DNA of 62,605 nucleotides, taken from NCBI GenBank assembly GCA_964493635.1, contig CAZBOW010000009.1, positions 1-62,605 of the forward strand, read 5' to 3'. Below are positions 55,454 through 62,605 of this stretch, piece by piece (position 1 is the stretch's first letter; every line of letters starts with the position of its first letter). A program made the translations under genes and the position numbers. The notes under the pieces are model-generated. The model was not told the origin of the DNA and made no database searches. It saw only the letters and a program-made list of their open reading frames with translations. The stretch comes from OLB6 sp964493635 (lineage in GTDB: Bacteria > Bacteroidota > Ignavibacteria > Kapaibacteriales > Kapaibacteriaceae).

Positions 55454-56200
55454 ATGAAATTCACGGGGTGGTCACCCCGCACGTTTTGGATAGCAATAGC
55501 AGTTCTGGTTACAAGCCTGCTTGTCCTTGGTGCGGTGGTCGATCGAGTCGTTCTTCCCGCCTTGGTCCAGTCGACGGCAACGGTGGTGCTGCCAGATGTT
55601 GCCGGCTTAGAGGAAACCGATGCCGTCCAGCGTCTGACCGACCTCGGTTTGGTGATCGCCTCGGTTCATGAGCAACCCTCCTCCACTGTTGCGGCGGGTT
55701 ATGTTGTCCAACAGTCGCCGTATGCTGGAGCAACGGTGAAATCCGGTCGCCGTGTGTACCTCACGGTTAGTAGTGGCGAGGAAACGATGCGCATGCCGTC
55801 GCTTGCCGGAATGACGATTCGTGAGGCACAGTTAACGATTCGCCGACTGGGGCTCCTTGTTGGCGTTGTGACCGTAGCTCCGAGCGACTCGATCCCCGCC
55901 GATCATGTCGTGTATCAGTCGCTCATGGCTGGGTCGGCAGTAACGGCTTCGATGAGTGCCAGCGCGCGTGTAGATCTCGTTTTGAGTTCCGGGGCAGCCC
56001 GGCAGTTAGTTCCGGATGTTGTCGGATACGCACTGGAGGATGCTCGAAGAGTCCTGCGGGAGGCGAATATCACCGTTCGGTCGATCGAGCGCGTCCAGAG
56101 TGGCGCTTTGATGCCGAATACCGTTGTTGCCACGATCCCTCCGCCGTCGGAATCGATCCCACTCGATTCCGGTATCGTGTTACAGGTGGTCACAGACTAG
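55454..56200 (+). CDS. membrane-anchored protein with three PASTA domains
   Basis: A 248-aa protein: short cytoplasmic N-terminus, one helix (about 10-32), then three PASTA repeats (about 40-108, 110-178, 180-248), each with the pattern VPDVxGxxxxxA (LPDVAGLEETDAVQRLTDLGL, broken here by normal variation; MPSLAGMTIREAQLTI; VPDVVGYALEDARRVL). PASTA domains bind peptidoglycan or muropeptides and usually sit on Ser/Thr kinases or PBPs. Here neither is attached or adjacent, so this is a stand-alone cell-wall-binding protein. Its stop shares CTAG with the convergent Rieske gene. Confidence 0.9.
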   Translation: MKFTGWSPRTFWIAIAVLVTSLLVLGAVVDRVVLPALVQSTATVVLPDVAGLEETDAVQRLTDLGLVIASVHEQPSSTVAAGYVVQQSPYAGATVKSGRRVYLTVSSGEETMRMPSLAGMTIREAQLTIRRLGLLVGVVTVAPSDSIPADHVVYQSLMAGSAVTASMSASARVDLVLSSGAARQLVPDVVGYALEDARRVLREANITVRSIERVQSGALMPNTVVATIPPPSESIPLDSGIVLQVVTD

Positions 56201-56643
56201 ACATCGCCGTGCTGGTCAGCGCCGTAATGACTTGGTAGGTCGGCATCGTTCGGAAGCAAGACCCACACGTCGGATCCCTTGATTGCCGTCGGATATGTGC
56301 GTAGTCCCCTGCCACCTCCCGTACCACTACTTGTGCCACCACGTGTACCACCATCGACCTGTTCGCCCGAGTGGAGCGAAAAGCACCACCCGTGCAGTGG
56401 GCACGACACCGTCCCGTCGTGGACGAAGCCCTCGGCAATCACGGCCTCGTGTTTGTGCGGACAAACATTACTCACGGCAACAACTGTGTCGTGTACACGG
56501 AACAACGCCAGATCAACAGCAAACCCCACCTGCACACGAAACCCTTTGCGCTCGGTGATGTCCACGTCCCGGCACAGGCGCAACCACAGGCCACGGTTGT
56601 GCTCGTCGGTGCGCCAACGAAATGGCTCTCGATACATTGGCAT
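56197..56643 (-). CDS. Rieske [2Fe-2S] ferredoxin-like protein
   Basis: Small soluble iron-sulfur protein (148 aa). The cluster ligands are the two Cys-His pairs in CPHKHEAV and CPLHGWCF, with VSNVCPHKH before and DGTVSCPLHGW after, as in NirD-type ferredoxins. A Gly/Thr-rich segment follows (about 108-122). Start at ATG 56643 or two codons later. It lies 10 bp after the MBL hydrolase gene, so the two are probably co-transcribed. The electron partner is unknown. Confidence 0.88.
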   Translation of the reverse strand: MPMYREPFRWRTDEHNRGLWLRLCRDVDITERKGFRVQVGFAVDLALFRVHDTVVAVSNVCPHKHEAVIAEGFVHDGTVSCPLHGWCFSLHSGEQVDGGTRGGTSSGTGGGRGLRTYPTAIKGSDVWVLLPNDADLPSHYGADQHGDV

Positions 56644-56653
56644 GCCCACTTTG

Positions 56654-57532
56654 CTACAACGCCGTGCCGTGAGGCAGATCGGGGGTGATCTCCACGCTGG
56701 TGCCAAGCTGAATGCCTTTGTCGCCCTGCACAAGGCGAGCTGCTTGACGCAGAGCGTCGTGTTCGAAGACCACCAGCCAGTCGCGTTCAAGGATGATCGG
56801 TAGCCAACGCTGCTTTTCCTCAATCGTGCGAAGAGGGTGATTGTCGTACCCCATCACATATGGCAGAGGTACGTGTGCCCCAGTGGGCATCAAATCGGCG
56901 GGATACAACAACCCTCCGGACGTGTCCGATACGGAAACCATTTGCATGGCTGTCGTATGTCCATGCACGGGTTCGACCCGTACGCCGGGAAAGAGTTCCA
57001 TCGAACCATCCAAAAACTCGAGAACGCCGTGGTGGGCAAGGGGCTCATACATCGTGGTAATGAACGATGCCCGATCCTTGAGCGACGGACGTTGTGCCCA
57101 CGCATACTGCTCAGACTGCACGTAGTAGCGCGCCCGAGGAAATCGCGGGACGTGTGCGTCGCCATCTCGGGTGACGGCACCACCAACATGATCAAAATGT
57201 AGATGTGTGAGAATCACATCCGTCACATCCTCAACAGACACACCGACCTGTTGGAGGGAGCGTTCCAAGGTGTGCTTGGAGAAGTCTACAGCATAAATCT
57301 CCAGCTCCTTGGCCGACATATCTGAGCTGTTGCCGGTGTCAACGAGAATCGTACGCCCCTGACCACGCAACAGTAAACTCCTCGCTGTCATAGGGATACG
57401 ATTTCGCTCGTCAGCTGCGGTATACTGTCGCTCCCAGAGCGTTTTCGGGACCACTCCGAACATGGCTCCGCCGTCCAAGCCAAACGTGCAGGTTTCAAGA
57501 AGGTCGATCGAATAGCCGGCCACGTGAATCAT
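56654..57532 (-). CDS. MBL-fold metallo-hydrolase
   Basis: A 292-aa metallo-beta-lactamase-fold enzyme. The binuclear metal motif HLHFDHVGG is exact; further ligands are in VHGHTTAMQM and LYPADLMPT, with a C-terminal FEHD. It most resembles AHL-lactonase/quorum-quenching-like or general thiolesterase MBL members, but the substrate cannot be told. I chose ATG 57532 (MIHVAGYSIDLLE); the open frame before it covers the divergent promoter region. Paired with the Rieske gene. Confidence 0.9.
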   Translation of the reverse strand: MIHVAGYSIDLLETCTFGLDGGAMFGVVPKTLWERQYTAADERNRIPMTARSLLLRGQGRTILVDTGNSSDMSAKELEIYAVDFSKHTLERSLQQVGVSVEDVTDVILTHLHFDHVGGAVTRDGDAHVPRFPRARYYVQSEQYAWAQRPSLKDRASFITTMYEPLAHHGVLEFLDGSMELFPGVRVEPVHGHTTAMQMVSVSDTSGGLLYPADLMPTGAHVPLPYVMGYDNHPLRTIEEKQRWLPIILERDWLVVFEHDALRQAARLVQGDKGIQLGTSVEITPDLPHGTAL

Positions 57533-57607
57533 AAGCGCAGAGCAGGTGATGGTAGGACGATCCTGACGAGAACGTGCAGAAGTGTAAAGATACGTCCTTG
57601 CGTTTTG

Positions 57608-57615
57608 TATCTTTG
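57608..57615 (+). promoter_or_regulatory. TAnnTTTG promoter box for the PpiD/SurA-like gene
   Basis: TATCTTTG followed by TGG, 80 bp before ATG 57695. On the opposite strand TATCTTTA at about 57584-57591 could serve the MBL-Rieske pair (one mismatch). Confidence 0.6.
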
Positions 57616-57694
57616 TGGCTTCGTGCCGAAGCGTACCACGTAGTTCGCCGGTGCACATTTTCTCCACACGATCCAATCTGGAGTTCTGACGCCC

Positions 57695-59848
57695 ATGGGT
57701 GCCATTACGAAGATCCGACAAGTCAGCCCGTACTTCCTGGCGACCGTAGCAGTTCTGTTCATTGCCTTCATGGTGATTCAGGACTCAAGTTGTTCCACCA
57801 TCCGTGACGCTTCCCAGTCAGCGGAAAACACTGTGATTGCCGAAGTCAATGGCGTTGGTATCACGTTGGCTGAGTACGAGCGCCGTGTGCGTGTGGCCAC
57901 CGACCGGCAGCGACAGTCGAACCCTGAACAGGAACTCGACGATGAATCGATCCGGCAGCAGGTGTTCACGCAGATGGTCGATGAGGTTCTGCGCGCAGAA
58001 GCGGCCAAGGAACTCGGTATTAGCGTGACGACGGAAGAAATCGTCGATGTGATGGTACGCAACCCACCACAGGAGCTACAGTTCTTCAAGGACTCCACGG
58101 GCACGTTCGACCGAGAACTTCATGTTCGGTTGTTTACCAACCCAGATCAACTGTATAATCTCCTCGTCGATCAAGGTGCCCAGCCGGAAGAGGCTCAGCG
58201 TCAACGCGATGAGTGGAAGGCCAACCTGATTGAGATCGAAGACTACGTCCGCACCCAGAAGCTGGAAGAAGCGCTGCGCGCAGCGGTCGGTGCCGCGGCT
58301 TCGGTTCCGTCCCCAGCACTGGCGAAAACCAACTTCCGCACAAATAACAGTACCGCCGATGTTCGCTTCATTGCTTTGTCGGCCGATGCTCTCGGTGACG
58401 ATGCCGTGACCGTTTCGGATGCTGACATCGCCGCATACTACGAGAAGAACAAGGCCTACTACATCCAGAAGCCGGCTCGACAGCTGGCCTACACGTTGTT
58501 GCGAATTCAGCCAAGCGCAAAGGATACGGCTCGCGCATTACGTCGTTCCCAGAAGCTGATGGAGTTGCTCAACCAGCAACCAACACCACAGAAGCGCTCG
58601 GAAATCTTCCAAAGCGAGATGCGCAATGGCGGTCAGGCGATGGACTTCACCCCATCGAGCAATATCGATCCGTCGGTTCTGACAATTCTCAAGAGCCTGA
58701 ATGCGGGCGACGTCTTCGGCCCACTGACGACGGGTCAGGGCATCCAATACGTTCGGCTCGATGAACGGCGATCTGGCACGACACCCACGGTACGAGCCAG
58801 CCACATTCTGATTGAGTTCGGTTCAAATAAGGACTCGGCTCGAGCTGAAGCCCAACGTATTCTTGGCCTTGCGAAGAAAGGCGATTTCGCGGCCCTAGCA
58901 CAACAGTACTCCAAAGATCCTGGGTCGGCCGCTATGGGTGGTGATCTTGGCTACTTTGGAGCCGGTCGCATGGTTGAGGCCTTCGAAAAAGCTGCGTTCG
59001 CAGCGTCGGTCAACGACGTTGTAGGACCGGTGGAGACACAGTTCGGCTGGCATATCATCAAGGTGACCGATCGTCAGACCGACGAGTTCAAGTATGCAAC
59101 GATCACGATCAAGCCCCTTACCAGCGATGCCACCAAGCAAGGATTGATGCGTGACGCTGCAGAGATGGAGCAAGAGATCACCGATGGTATCGTGTTCGAC
59201 ACCGTTGCTGCGCGCCGTAATCTTACGGTGGCAAAAACGGCCTTCTTCTCCCAGCAGACCCCAGTTCTGGGTAAGGCGTCAATCACGGAGTGGGCCTACG
59301 AACATGCACTTGGTGACGTCCTTCGAAAGGAGATTCCTGGTGCCGGCATCCTGATCGCTACCATTTCGGAGATCCGGACCAGTGGCACTAAGCCGCTGGA
59401 TGATGTCAAGGAAGATATTCGTCGGATTTTGGTGCGTCGGGCAAAGGTTGATGCCCTGAAGCAAAAGGCCGAACAAATTGCGCAGGCCTGCAGTGCCGCT
59501 GGGGATCTTGCCGCTGCATCCAGCGTAGATCCGTCACTCACAGTCTCGCAGATGCTGGGTTGCAAAAACAATGGCCAGCTTACGGGCTTCGGCGGTGAGT
59601 ACGCTGCAACGAATGCTGCATTTACACAGCCAATTGGAGCAATCGGTCAACCCGTGCGCGGTGAGTCTGGCTGGTTTATTCTTGTTACAGACAACCGCAC
59701 CGAGGCCTCGATGGACCAGTTCGAAGCCAACATGGCCCAGGAACTTCAACAATTGTCGGCACGGTCGCGGACATCGGCATACTATTCCTGGTTCCAGAAG
59801 TTGCGTGAAAATGCAACGATTGTCGACAATCGCGATAGCAGAGACTAG
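57695..59848 (+). CDS. PpiD/SurA-type periplasmic peptidyl-prolyl isomerase
   Basis: A 717-aa foldase anchored by one N-terminal helix (about 10-30, YFLATVAVLFIAFMVIQ). A SurA_N-type chaperone region spans about 45-190 (TLAEYERRVRVATDRQRQ), and a parvulin domain about 365-475 (RASHILIEFGS, DPGSAAMGGDLGYFGAGRMVEAF, GPVETQFGWHIIKV). A second, degenerate parvulin-like segment follows. It probably helps fold outer-membrane or exported proteins. It is followed 4 bp later by hpnC. Confidence 0.92.
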   Translation: MGAITKIRQVSPYFLATVAVLFIAFMVIQDSSCSTIRDASQSAENTVIAEVNGVGITLAEYERRVRVATDRQRQSNPEQELDDESIRQQVFTQMVDEVLRAEAAKELGISVTTEEIVDVMVRNPPQELQFFKDSTGTFDRELHVRLFTNPDQLYNLLVDQGAQPEEAQRQRDEWKANLIEIEDYVRTQKLEEALRAAVGAAASVPSPALAKTNFRTNNSTADVRFIALSADALGDDAVTVSDADIAAYYEKNKAYYIQKPARQLAYTLLRIQPSAKDTARALRRSQKLMELLNQQPTPQKRSEIFQSEMRNGGQAMDFTPSSNIDPSVLTILKSLNAGDVFGPLTTGQGIQYVRLDERRSGTTPTVRASHILIEFGSNKDSARAEAQRILGLAKKGDFAALAQQYSKDPGSAAMGGDLGYFGAGRMVEAFEKAAFAASVNDVVGPVETQFGWHIIKVTDRQTDEFKYATITIKPLTSDATKQGLMRDAAEMEQEITDGIVFDTVAARRNLTVAKTAFFSQQTPVLGKASITEWAYEHALGDVLRKEIPGAGILIATISEIRTSGTKPLDDVKEDIRRILVRRAKVDALKQKAEQIAQACSAAGDLAAASSVDPSLTVSQMLGCKNNGQLTGFGGEYAATNAAFTQPIGAIGQPVRGESGWFILVTDNRTEASMDQFEANMAQELQQLSARSRTSAYYSWFQKLRENATIVDNRDSRD

Positions 59849-59852
59849 CACC

Positions 59853-60701
59853 ATGCTGATCCGTGAGCTGATCAAGCCCACGGGTGGTTCCGAGCATGTA
59901 GCGCACCTTGAGGATGCCTACGCATGGTGTAAACGCCTTGCATTAGGACATTACGAGAACTTCCCTGTTGGTTCAATTCTTGTGCCGGCGCATTTGCGTC
60001 GGCATTTTTTTTCTGTGTACGCGTTTAGTCGATTCGCCGACGATATCGGCGATGAACCCTGGACGGACGATCCCACTGAGCGTCACACCGCTCTTGATGC
60101 GTTGGATCGCGCGTTGATCGATCCAGCTTCATGGAGTGGTCATCCCATCGTGGAAGCTCTGCACGCCACGATTAAAGAGTGCCACTTACCGCTAGCCCCC
60201 TTCCATCGTTTGATTGAGGCATTTCGACGAGACGTCCTAGGAATACAGCCGAGCACGTGGGAGGATGTTCTCGAGTACTGCACGCTATCGGCCAATCCCG
60301 TGGGTGAGATCATCCTCCTTCTTGACGGTGGTGCAACGGATACGCAACTCAAGGCTAGCGATGCCGTGTGTACGGCTCTGCAAATCACGAACTTCCTCCA
60401 AGATCTCTCGATTGACCGATCCAGAGGTCGTTACTATCTCCCGGTTTCTCTCCATGAGGCAGTACGGCGTGCCGAGTTGTTGTTCCACGATGGTATGTCG
60501 GTGACGGATTGTGTGCGGTCATGGCGCCTGCGTTGGGAGCTTCGCATTATGATCGCAGCTGGTCAAACGATGCTCGAACGCTGCGCCGCAATGCTGGATC
60601 AACTCCCGTCGCGCAGACCCTTCTTGCGGAAACGTGACTATTTTCGTGTGGTCATACGTGCACTATGGTTCACGTTCCGATCGTCGATAGGGTTCCGATA
60701 G
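59853..60701 (+). CDS. hpnC: hydroxysqualene synthase (HpnC-like)
   Basis: A 282-aa trans-isoprenyl-diphosphate head-to-head synthase. The first Asp-rich motif is FSRFADDIGDEPW and the second QITNFLQDLSIDRSRGRYYLP, with the HpnC-like N-terminus AYAWCKRLALGHYENFPVGS. HpnC converts presqualene diphosphate to hydroxysqualene in the HpnCDE route. It lies directly before hpnD. The start at ATG 59853 is 4 bp after the foldase stop. HpnE is not seen in the window. Confidence 0.92.
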   Translation: MLIRELIKPTGGSEHVAHLEDAYAWCKRLALGHYENFPVGSILVPAHLRRHFFSVYAFSRFADDIGDEPWTDDPTERHTALDALDRALIDPASWSGHPIVEALHATIKECHLPLAPFHRLIEAFRRDVLGIQPSTWEDVLEYCTLSANPVGEIILLLDGGATDTQLKASDAVCTALQITNFLQDLSIDRSRGRYYLPVSLHEAVRRAELLFHDGMSVTDCVRSWRLRWELRIMIAAGQTMLERCAAMLDQLPSRRPFLRKRDYFRVVIRALWFTFRSSIGFR

Positions 60702-60711
60702 GTTCCCCGCC

Positions 60712-60811
60712 NNNNNNNNNNNNNNNNNNNNNNNNNNNNNNNNNNNNNNNNNNNNNNNNNNNNNNNNNNNNNNNNNNNNNNNNNNNNNNNNNNNNNNNNN
60801 NNNNNNNNNNN
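60712..60811. other. assembly gap, 100 N, before hpnD
   Basis: The flanks are not duplicated. HpnD lacks its first roughly 70 residues, including its first Asp-rich motif, so the real gap is probably longer than 100 bp. Confidence 0.8.
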
Positions 60812-61507
60812 CGGTTGAACTGGTGGCGTACCGAAGTCGAGAAGATGTACGATCCGTCGGTGCAGGGGGCTTCAAACACGCGGTTACGGTCGACGTTGGG
60901 GGCCGTTATTCGACGGTTTCAAGTTCCGAAGCAGTATTTCATGGCCTTAATTGACGGCTGTGAGAGCGACCTCCTCCGACGTCGATACCGTACATTCGAT
61001 GACCTAAAAGCCTATTGTTACTCCGTGGCCAGCGTTGTTGGGTTGATGAGTATTGAGATCTTCGGATACCGTCATGAGCAAACCCGTCAGTATGCGATCA
61101 ACCTTGGATATGCACTGCAGTTGACGAATATCCTTCGCGATGTTAAAGCCGACAAGGATCGGGGGTATATCTACCTCCCCTTGGAGGATATGCAGCGCTT
61201 CCGGTACACGGAGGAGGATCTGATGAACGAAGTGTACGACGAACGATTTGTGGCGTTGATGGCATTTCAGGCTCAGCGGGCGCGTGAGTACTACCACCGG
61301 GCCCGTACCATGCTATTACCGGATGAGCGGCTCACCATGGTTGCCGCTGAAATCATGGATGCGATCTACTATCGCCTGCTGGAAAAGATCGAGCTTTCGG
61401 ACTACCAGGTATTTACCAAACGTGTGCGTGTTAACGCCCTGCACAAGGTTCTGATCGCCGTCCGTATCTGGTTAGGGAGCAAGCTGTTCGTCAAACGGCT
61501 CCGGTAA
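60812..61507 (+). CDS. hpnD: presqualene diphosphate synthase (HpnD-like), N-terminus missing in gap
   Basis: C-terminal 231 residues of a squalene/phytoene-synthase-family enzyme, in frame from the first base after the gap (WWRTEVEKMYD). The second Asp-rich motif LTNILRDVKADKDRGYIYLP and the preceding YCYSVASVVGLMSIEIFGY are diagnostic. HpnD makes presqualene diphosphate from two farnesyl diphosphates, the substrate of HpnC. The start codon and first catalytic motif fall in the missing sequence. Confidence 0.88.
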   Translation, partial: RLNWWRTEVEKMYDPSVQGASNTRLRSTLGAVIRRFQVPKQYFMALIDGCESDLLRRRYRTFDDLKAYCYSVASVVGLMSIEIFGYRHEQTRQYAINLGYALQLTNILRDVKADKDRGYIYLPLEDMQRFRYTEEDLMNEVYDERFVALMAFQAQRAREYYHRARTMLLPDERLTMVAAEIMDAIYYRLLEKIELSDYQVFTKRVRVNALHKVLIAVRIWLGSKLFVKRLR

Positions 61508-61509
61508 GC

Positions 61510-61517
61510 TAACTTTG
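61510..61517 (+). promoter_or_regulatory. TAnnTTTG promoter box for nuoE
   Basis: TAACTTTG followed by CATGG, 54 bp before ATG 61571 and immediately after the hpnD stop. It fits the Bacteroidota -7 consensus. Confidence 0.6.
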
Positions 61518-61570
61518 CATGGTCATCGGCGTGTACCGATGTTTCTTTTCTGCTTTTCTCTTGGATTTCC

Positions 61571-62065
61571 ATGAGTGCACTCACGACACCTTCTTCCCCC
61601 GTCTTTTCCGCCGAGGAGCTCGCTGAAGTAGCCCGACTCAAGGCAAAGTACCCCGAGCCTAAAGCTGCCATTATGCCGGTTCTCTGGATGGCGCAACACA
61701 AATGGGGGTGGTTATCCGAAGACGTGATGCGCTATGTTGGCGAGGTGATGGATCTTCCCTACGCCCATGTGCTGGGGGTTGCCTCGTTTTATACGATGTA
61801 CTTCAAAAAGCCGATGGGCCGCCATCACGTTCAGGTGTGCACGAACGTGAGCTGCATGTTGAAGGGCGGCACGGAACTCTACCATCACGTGCAACAAAAA
61901 CTTGGCATTGGAAACAACGAGGCAACTGCCGACGGCAAGTTCTCCCTCGAGGAGGTGGAGTGTATGGGCGCCTGTGGCGGTGCACCAATGATTGCCATTA
62001 ATGAGACCTTCCACGAGAATGTATCAGCGGTAACGGTCGATCAGCTGTTGGATCGCTGCTCCTGA
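61571..62065 (+). CDS. nuoE: NADH-quinone oxidoreductase subunit E
   Basis: The 24-kDa [2Fe-2S] subunit of complex I, 164 aa. A helical N-terminus (AIMPVLWMAQHKWGWLSEDVM) precedes the thioredoxin-like cluster domain with ligands in VQVCTNVSCML and VECMGACGGAPM. GVASFYTMYF is also typical. It stands alone: a strong hairpin follows and no nuoF or other nuo gene is next to it. That is unusual, since nuoE normally lies in a nuo operon. It could serve another NADH-linked hydrogenase or formate dehydrogenase, but the motifs do not show this. Confidence 0.93.
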   Translation: MSALTTPSSPVFSAEELAEVARLKAKYPEPKAAIMPVLWMAQHKWGWLSEDVMRYVGEVMDLPYAHVLGVASFYTMYFKKPMGRHHVQVCTNVSCMLKGGTELYHHVQQKLGIGNNEATADGKFSLEEVECMGACGGAPMIAINETFHENVSAVTVDQLLDRCS

Positions 62066-62101
62066 GTCCGTCGTCCCCTTCCCTGTCCTCTGTCATATAA
62101 A

Positions 62102-62135
62102 CAAGGCCCGATGTTGATAGCAACATCGGGCCTTG
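62102..62135 (+). terminator. hairpin terminator after nuoE
   Basis: Perfect 15-bp arms (CAAGGCCCGATGTTG with its complement) around a 4-base loop, 36 bp past the stop. The following bases (CCTGTTTGG) are not strongly T-rich. The symmetry means it may also terminate leftward transcription. Confidence 0.8.
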
Positions 62136-62487
62136 CCTGTTTGGGATAGAGTGCATCGTATGCGGGTCAGGTTTCGTCGATACTATGCAAACTAGGAGGG
62201 GATACTGTTGTCTGTACGGCCTGGCATGGAATCATACGGAGTACGCGAATCGCTTGTGGGCAACACTCTTTTCTGTAACAAATCGATACTTTTTCCTGCC
62301 CAGCGAAGCCAAGCACCCGTCGTCTAAACGCGATTCTCAGGGTGTTTTCGCTCTGATGTGGCCAGAGTGGCACAAACAGATGCGAAAATCACGATGTAAC
62401 AAATTCGCTACTTTAGAAACTCATGGACGCATCTATCGAGGCGATACTTGTTGAGAGACGGTTTGGATGCTCTAGCTTCAGATGGGC
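62136..62487. other. intergenic stretch without a supported gene
   Basis: About 350 bp between the nuoE terminator and the stop of the leftward repeat protein. A plus-strand open frame at 62185-62454 (89 codons) starts after an AGGAGGGG-like stretch, but its residues resemble no family I know and base use is erratic. I regard it as non-coding or 3' UTR of the leftward gene. Confidence 0.6.
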
Positions 62488-62605
62488 TTAGTTGCCTTCG
62501 CCACGATCGATGATGTAGGGATTCGAACGGTTGCCTTCTCCACGATCGATGGTGTACGGATTGGACCGATTGCCTTCGCCACGATCGATGATGTAGGGAT
62601 TGTTC
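62488..62605 (-). CDS. C-terminus of a protein made of 13-residue repeats (cut by window edge)
   Basis: Leftward frame entering from the right edge and ending in TAA at 62488-62490. The visible 38 residues are three copies of a 13-aa unit, NPYIIDRGEGNRS, with Ile/Thr variation; the last copy ends GEGN then stop. At DNA level the unit is 39 bp and copies differ by a few mostly silent changes, so the protein repeat appears to be selected. I do not recognise the protein; only its end is visible. Confidence 0.75.
   Translation of the reverse strand, partial: NNPYIIDRGEGNRSNPYTIDRGEGNRSNPYIIDRGEGN
62491..62605. repeat. 39-bp in-frame tandem repeats (continuing past the window)
   Basis: Three successive copies starting at about 62492, 62531 and 62570, each containing TTGCCTTCnCCACGATCGAT. 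The period is 39 bp and in frame with the leftward coding sequence. The array runs off the edge, so copy number is unknown. Confidence 0.88.

Noticed and set aside
62185..62454. 89-codon plus-strand open frame with an AGGAGG-like stretch upstream
   Set aside because: No family resemblance, and most genes here do not use such sites; probably intergenic.
62491..62605. 39-bp repeats as CRISPR
   Set aside because: No unique spacers; the units are in frame and encode a protein repeat ending in a stop codon.

Overview
The window looks like a chromosomal segment of a Gram-negative bacterium in the Bacteroidota/Chlorobiota (FCB) lineage. A Kapabacteria- or Chlorobi-like bacterium is my best guess; this is inference, not a search result. 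The signs are: recurrent TAnnTTTG boxes, the Bacteroidota-type -7 promoter element, in front of genes (34743, 37276, 52962, 57608, 61510 on plus; 8784, 20307, 55396 on minus); few Shine-Dalgarno sites; a gingipain-like C25 protein of PorU (type IX secretion) type; an exbB-exbD-exbD-tonB-PstS-like-TPR cluster; outer-membrane genes (kdsA, lptC, TonB-dependent receptor, TolC); and HpnC/HpnD squalene genes. It is a draft scaffold with five runs of exactly 100 N. Two of these runs (33202-33301 and 38157-38256) are flanked by identical 55-bp sequences. Collapsing them restores intact reading frames, so they are unmerged contig overlaps and not missing DNA.

Layout. Positions 1-24029 read leftward. 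In transcription order they are kdsA-lptC-tpiA-(pgsA::pgpA fusion)-hup, a terminator, then pyrB-carB-prmC-STAS-exbB-exbD-exbD-tonB-PstS-like-TPR, a gap, and then yceD-rpmF-plsX-fabH-fabD-fabG-acpP-fabF-rnc followed by a secreted HExxH peptidase/beta-propeller that runs off the edge. Positions 24129-37389 read rightward: ftsK-uvrA, a three-gene tripartite ABC exporter (ABC-HlyD-TolC), etfB-etfA-bifunctional nuclease and a tRNA with a CAT anticodon.

Positions 37403-41730 (leftward) hold a tightly coupled four-gene operon: acyl-CoA synthetase, nitroreductase, type III polyketide synthase and ICMT-like membrane methyltransferase. It is the best candidate for an undescribed lipid-polyketide pathway. 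Next come gyrA coupled to a TonB-dependent receptor, a 1.67-kilo-residue C25/PorU-like protein and a four-TM coiled-coil membrane protein of unknown function (all leftward).

The last 10 kb alternates in strand: lysine 6-aminotransferase (lat), nrnA, a stand-alone PASTA protein, a Rieske protein and MBL hydrolase pair, a PpiD/SurA-like foldase, hpnC-hpnD, nuoE, and at the very edge the C-terminus of a leftward protein built from 13-residue repeats.

The pieces fit an aerobic or respiratory diderm heterotroph (nuoE, etfAB). Fatty-acid synthesis, phosphatidylglycerol synthesis, Kdo/LPS transport, TonB energisation, type IX-like export and isoprenoid/polyketide lipids are all represented.
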